A DNA stretch of 57,164 nt from assembly GCA_013215445.1 (NCBI GenBank), contig JABSRA010000023.1, forward strand, positions 1 through 57,164, in the 5' to 3' direction. The stretch's first letter is position 1. Each line of letters begins with the position of its first letter. The notes below the pieces were generated by a model. That model saw nothing but the letters and a program-made list of their open reading frames with translations. It made no database searches and had not been told where the DNA came from. Of this stretch, positions 53,629-57,164 are shown in pieces. The position numbers and the translations under genes were made by a program. Source of the DNA: Oceanospirillaceae bacterium. Its GTDB lineage: Bacteria; Pseudomonadota; Gammaproteobacteria; Pseudomonadales; Balneatricaceae.

Positions 53629-55374
53629 GTGAGTACAGTAGAAGTTTTATGCAGAGAAAATATTGATTTTAGTGCCAATATTTTTTCTCAAGTCCCCGAG
53701 TCACTGGCTAAAGTGTATGCGGCCAGGGGTATTACAGATCAGGCACAATTAGGCCGTTCGCTAAAAGACTTGCTGCCTGATAGTGGTCTTAAAGATATAA
53801 ATCAGGCGGCAAAGCGTATTGTTGAGGCAATTTCGCAAGACCAAAAAATCATTATCATCGGTGATTTCGATTGTGATGGTGCCACCAGTACTGTGGTTTT
53901 ACTGTTGGGTCTGCGCATGATGGGCGCGGCAAATGTTGACTATCTGATTCCCAATAGATTTGAATTTGGCTATGGCTTGTCGCCAGAAATAGTCGAGGTA
54001 GCGGCGCTGGACGATCCTGCTTTAATTATCACCGTCGATAATGGTGTCTCCAGTATTGAAGGTGTTGATAGGGCAAATCAGTTGGGTATCGATGTGGTGG
54101 TTACCGACCACCACCTTGCGGGAGAAACATTACCCAAGGCCATTGCGATTGTGAATCCGAATCGTAAAGATTGCAGTTTTGCCGCGAAATCGACCTGTGG
54201 GGTGGGGGTGGTATTTTACTTGTTGATTGCGTTGCGCCGTGCGATGCAGAGCATTAATTGGTTTGAATCGCATAATATCCCGGTGCCCAATTTAGCCTCT
54301 CTATTGGATCTGGTTGCACTGGGCACGGTTGCTGACGTGGTACCGCTTGAACATAATAATAGGACGCTTGTCTATCAGGGAATACAGCGCATTAGGGCGG
54401 GGAAAACGCGTCCGGGTTTAAAGGCGCTGTTGGAAGTTGCCAATCGTAAGCTAGATAAATTAGTGGCGAGCGATTTGGGTTTTGCCGTGGCGCCGCGGTT
54501 AAATGCAGCGGGTAGATTAGATGATATGTCTATTGGTATCGAGTGTTTACTCGCTGAAGATGAAGAGACCGCACGTGGCTACGCGCTGCAATTAGATGAA
54601 TTGAATATAGAGCGACGCACTATAGAGCAGGGCATGCAGGTGCAGGCGCTGCAATTTTTAGAGAAAATTGAAATTGGCGGTACCTCGAATAATCAACCTC
54701 TGCCGATGGGCCTGTGTCTGTACAATGCAAGCTGGCATCAGGGGGTGATAGGTATCTTAGCGTCGCGGATCAAAGATAGGTTGCACCGACCGGTGATTGC
54801 CTTTGCCCCCGGAGATAAAGGCCAGCTTAAAGGTTCGGCTAGGTCTATCAATGGTTATCACTTGCGGGATGGTTTGGCATTGATTGATGCGTTGCATCCG
54901 GGGCTGATAAAAAAGTTTGGCGGTCATGCAATGGCGGCAGGGTTGACGATTGATGCGGATTCACTAGAAAAGTTTTCGGCGGCCTTTGAACATGTGATCA
55001 GTACCGAGCTACGAGAGCAAGATTTGAAAGCGACGCTGCTGACGGATGGTGCCCTGTTACCTGCTGATATGAACGTACAGCAGGCGGTGATGTTTCGCGA
55101 TGCCGGTCCCTGGGGACATCATTTTAGCGAGCCGTTATTTGATAATGAATTTAAAGTTATTCAGCAGCGTATCGTGGGCAAAAAACATCTAAAATTAGTC
55201 TTGATGGAGCCGAACACAGGGCTGGCCATCGATGCTATCTATTTCAATATTGATGAAAATATATGGCCGAATGAGTCCATAGAGCAAGTGCGAGTTATCT
55301 ACAAACTGGATGTGAATGAATTTCGCGGTAAGCGCAGTGTGCAATTAATGGTTGAGCACATAATAATTAAATAA
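53629..55374 (+). CDS. recJ: Single-stranded-DNA-specific exonuclease RecJ
   Basis: A 581-residue 5'-3' exonuclease of the DHH family used in recombination and mismatch repair. GDFDCDGATSTVVLLLGL (about 77-94), VVTDHHLAGE (about 155), GTVADVVPL (about 231) and the DHHA1 region with KFGGHAMAAGLTI (about 425) are intact. The start is GTG, with AGGAGAAACT before it. It follows the ydcF-like gene at the end of the xerD-dsbC-hom-thrC-recJ cluster. Confidence 0.97.
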   Translation: MSTVEVLCRENIDFSANIFSQVPESLAKVYAARGITDQAQLGRSLKDLLPDSGLKDINQAAKRIVEAISQDQKIIIIGDFDCDGATSTVVLLLGLRMMGAANVDYLIPNRFEFGYGLSPEIVEVAALDDPALIITVDNGVSSIEGVDRANQLGIDVVVTDHHLAGETLPKAIAIVNPNRKDCSFAAKSTCGVGVVFYLLIALRRAMQSINWFESHNIPVPNLASLLDLVALGTVADVVPLEHNNRTLVYQGIQRIRAGKTRPGLKALLEVANRKLDKLVASDLGFAVAPRLNAAGRLDDMSIGIECLLAEDEETARGYALQLDELNIERRTIEQGMQVQALQFLEKIEIGGTSNNQPLPMGLCLYNASWHQGVIGILASRIKDRLHRPVIAFAPGDKGQLKGSARSINGYHLRDGLALIDALHPGLIKKFGGHAMAAGLTIDADSLEKFSAAFEHVISTELREQDLKATLLTDGALLPADMNVQQAVMFRDAGPWGHHFSEPLFDNEFKVIQQRIVGKKHLKLVLMEPNTGLAIDAIYFNIDENIWPNESIEQVRVIYKLDVNEFRGKRSVQLMVEHIIIK

Positions 55375-55423
55375 ACTAATGATTTTAAAGAGATACGCGT
55401 TAGTATCGAGAAGGACAGTGATT

Positions 55424-55600
55424 ATGCATGATTTTACCTTAGACGAATTAGCCGTACTGGTTGAAGTGTTTGCCAGAGCGAAGCTCAACGACAATGAGAG
55501 CTTGGCCGTAGATTTACAGGGGAGAATACAAACTGCCTTTAGTGAGCGACAAGAGTTAGAAAGTTTGGACTTTGATGATTGCCTGAGCTGTAAGCTATAA
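55424..55600 (+). CDS. Small hypothetical protein downstream of recJ
   Basis: A 58-residue acidic protein (MHDFTLDELAVLVEVFARAK...). AAGGACAG lies before the ATG at 55424, making that a better start than the upstream in-frame ATG at 55379. It is largely helical by eye, and two cysteines fall close to the C-terminus. I do not recognise the family. It is 49 bp after recJ and probably read with it. Confidence 0.5.
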   Translation: MHDFTLDELAVLVEVFARAKLNDNESLAVDLQGRIQTAFSERQELESLDFDDCLSCKL

Positions 55601-55764
55601 TGGGAGGCTGATGCTCTTCGCCGCAGACAGCATTGAGTGCGCGACATTTAATCACTGTGGTAAAAATCGCTGTTGACGCTTGGTGTTACGCTGGGGTATT
55701 GACTAAGCATCGATAATCAAACGGTAGGGCTAAACTTGCCAATCCATCAATCAAACACTTTAGT

Positions 55765-56247
55765 ATGCCTATGAAAGCAAAATATGTTCCAGATTTAACC
55801 AAACAAATGGCGCTGTGCGAAGCCAATTATGCGCGGCTATTAAAACTACTGCCTAATATTGATGAGTGCGAGCGGCGTGATTTTATTGTCGATATGGGGC
55901 GGGGCGAAGCACTGATTTCGATCAGTGTAGAAGAGCGGTTTAAATTTACCAGCACCTTGTCTGTGAGCCAAAGCTATATAAAAGAGAGCGCTGCAGTGAG
56001 TGTCCAGCAATTGTTATCGCCTAAGTTAATGGTGCGTATGTACCATGATGCAAGAATGGCAGAGGTGGTTAACCCCAGTAAAAAATCGCAACTCAGTGGC
56101 CGTTATTCCTACCCTAATAAATTAATGCATCAGGTGGATGAAAAAATCCAACTCAATGAGTATCTGGCGCAATGGCTATCGCACTGTATAACCCATGGTT
56201 ATCAAAGCCAGCAGATAATGACAGGCGCCTCTGTGGGCAGTCATTAA
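55765..56247 (+). CDS. yqiB: DUF1249 family protein, YqiB-like
   Basis: A 160-residue cytoplasmic protein of DUF1249. The signatures are MCEANYARLLKLLP-like (here LCEANYARLLKLLP, about 17-30), MVRMYHDARMAEVV (about 90-103), and YPNKLMHQVDEKIQLNEYLA. Its function is unknown. In E. coli yqiB is the neighbour of cpdA, and the same pair occurs here, about 35 bp apart. nudF, which precedes yqiB in E. coli, is not present. Confidence 0.88.
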   Translation: MPMKAKYVPDLTKQMALCEANYARLLKLLPNIDECERRDFIVDMGRGEALISISVEERFKFTSTLSVSQSYIKESAAVSVQQLLSPKLMVRMYHDARMAEVVNPSKKSQLSGRYSYPNKLMHQVDEKIQLNEYLAQWLSHCITHGYQSQQIMTGASVGSH

Positions 56248-56283
56248 TCAGTCCAAGAACGACATTTAAGGTAGCTAATTTTC

Positions 56284-57078
56284 ATGAATTCTTCAGCTAA
56301 AAGCACCAGCATCCGCCTAGTGCAAATTACCGATTGTCATTTACCACAAGCGCCAGATCAGTCTTTTAAACACTGTTACCCCGATTTACGTTTAGATGCC
56401 GTGGTCGATGCTGTGCGGGAAATGAATCGGACCGCGGGCATGTTTGATCATCTTATCCTCAGTGGTGATCTAGCCCAGGGCGGAAAGGCTAGCGCCTATG
56501 CCCGGATATTACAAAAAACCACTGAGCTAGCGCAGCGACGTCACTGGATTCCCGGCAACCACGACGATGCGGGGGTCATGGCACAATTTTCTGAAATGCA
56601 GGCCAAGTTGGTGGTGCAGGGCGATTGGGCAATTTTGCTACTTAATAGCACCAGCGATGCCGACGGAGTAGGCGGGGGAGCGTTAAGTAATAGTGAACTT
56701 AAACGCCTGGCAGAGGTTGAGCAACTTGCGGTCAAATATGTGTTGATCGTCTTACACCATCCACCGATTGAGGTTGGCAGTCTTTGGCAAGACCAGATTA
56801 AGCTGGCCAATAGCGAGGCTTTTTGGCGAATATTAGATAAGTCCACTAAAGTAAAAGGGATTAGCTTTGGGCACTTGCACCAAGCGTTACATCGACGTCG
56901 CGGTTCGGTTGAATTGTTTTGCACCCCCGCCACTGCGCCGCAGTATAAAGTTGCCCAGGCAGAAGTAACCTTGGAAGATGATCTTGAACTCGTTAAACCA
57001 GGGTTTAGGTGGTTTAATTTACATGCCGACGGCAGTATCACCACCGAGGTGGTTAGAGTGGCAGAATCTATTTTATAG
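56284..57078 (+). CDS. cpdA: 3',5'-cyclic-AMP phosphodiesterase CpdA
   Basis: A 264-residue metallophosphoesterase that hydrolyses cAMP. The metal-binding motifs are complete: QITDCHL (about 14-20), LSGDLAQGG (about 59-67), IPGNHDD (about 90-96), VLHHPP (about 159-164) and GHLHQA (about 199-204). It starts 36 bp after the yqiB gene and probably forms a unit with it. The 86 bp from its stop to the window end contain no complete feature. Confidence 0.92.
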   Translation: MNSSAKSTSIRLVQITDCHLPQAPDQSFKHCYPDLRLDAVVDAVREMNRTAGMFDHLILSGDLAQGGKASAYARILQKTTELAQRRHWIPGNHDDAGVMAQFSEMQAKLVVQGDWAILLLNSTSDADGVGGGALSNSELKRLAEVEQLAVKYVLIVLHHPPIEVGSLWQDQIKLANSEAFWRILDKSTKVKGISFGHLHQALHRRRGSVELFCTPATAPQYKVAQAEVTLEDDLELVKPGFRWFNLHADGSITTEVVRVAESIL

Positions 57079-57164
57079 ATCGGCTATTGTTAGGGAAGCA
57101 GCGAACAAGTCCCAAGCGCCCCTGGCGTACAGGATTGTTTGTGATTGAGGCAATGGTTACAGGC

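Overview
The window is a chromosomal segment of a gammaproteobacterium, most likely marine and related to the Pseudomonadales/Cellvibrionales. It carries two gene blocks in an order known from Pseudomonas: TPR lipoprotein-lolB-prs-rplY-pth-ychF divergent from hemA-prfA-prmC-moeB, and corB/ypjD divergent from ffh-rpsP-rimM-trmD-rplS-(hypothetical)-xerD-dsbC-hom-thrC-recJ. No source organism is given, so this placement is inference from protein resemblance and gene order.

Layout. 1-1146: the 3' end of a 5S rRNA gene, its terminator, and about 800 bp of degenerate repeats built from 5S-tail and terminator fragments. 1147-8200: accessory and housekeeping genes (a 2-hydroxyacid dehydrogenase, a decayed ahpC pseudogene, a dienelactone-hydrolase-like protein, a FabH-like synthase, an antibiotic-biosynthesis-monooxygenase-fold protein, an RhlE-type helicase, an orphan amino-acid binding protein). 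8263-14169: a complete urea ABC transporter, urtABCDE, on the minus strand, with a tandem duplication at the urtD/urtE junction that creates a 59-codon chimeric ORF. 14628-23710: SoxR, a chemotaxis receptor, an unknown membrane protein, a Kdo/InaA-type kinase followed by a glycosidase-like protein, and an AraC regulator divergent from an AldB/ExaC-type aldehyde dehydrogenase. 23901-26006: a FimX-like degenerate GGDEF-EAL protein. 26363-26526: tRNA-Gln and tRNA-Met.

26700-37324 is the translation, LPS/lipoprotein and haem block (ychF, pth, rplY, prs, lolB, TPR lipoprotein; hemA, prfA, prmC, moeB). ispE, expected between lolB and prs, is missing. ansA lies downstream of moeB, where Pseudomonas has murI, next to a 203-bp tandem duplication scar. 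37537-55374 is the second conserved block, from ansA, corB and ypjD through ffh and the rplS operon to recJ. Its XerD homologue has lost three of six catalytic residues and its C-terminal tail, and a class II aldolase gene plus a short inverted-repeat element sit between dsbC and hom. 55424-57078 holds a small unknown ORF, a YqiB-like protein and CpdA.

The most unusual signals are the degenerate XerD at its ancestral locus, the 5S-derived repeat array, the chimeric urtE'/urtD' ORF, and the recurrence of short tandem duplications exactly at gene-gene junctions (periods 176, 203 and about 86 bp). I saw no CRISPR array, prophage or complete insertion sequence.
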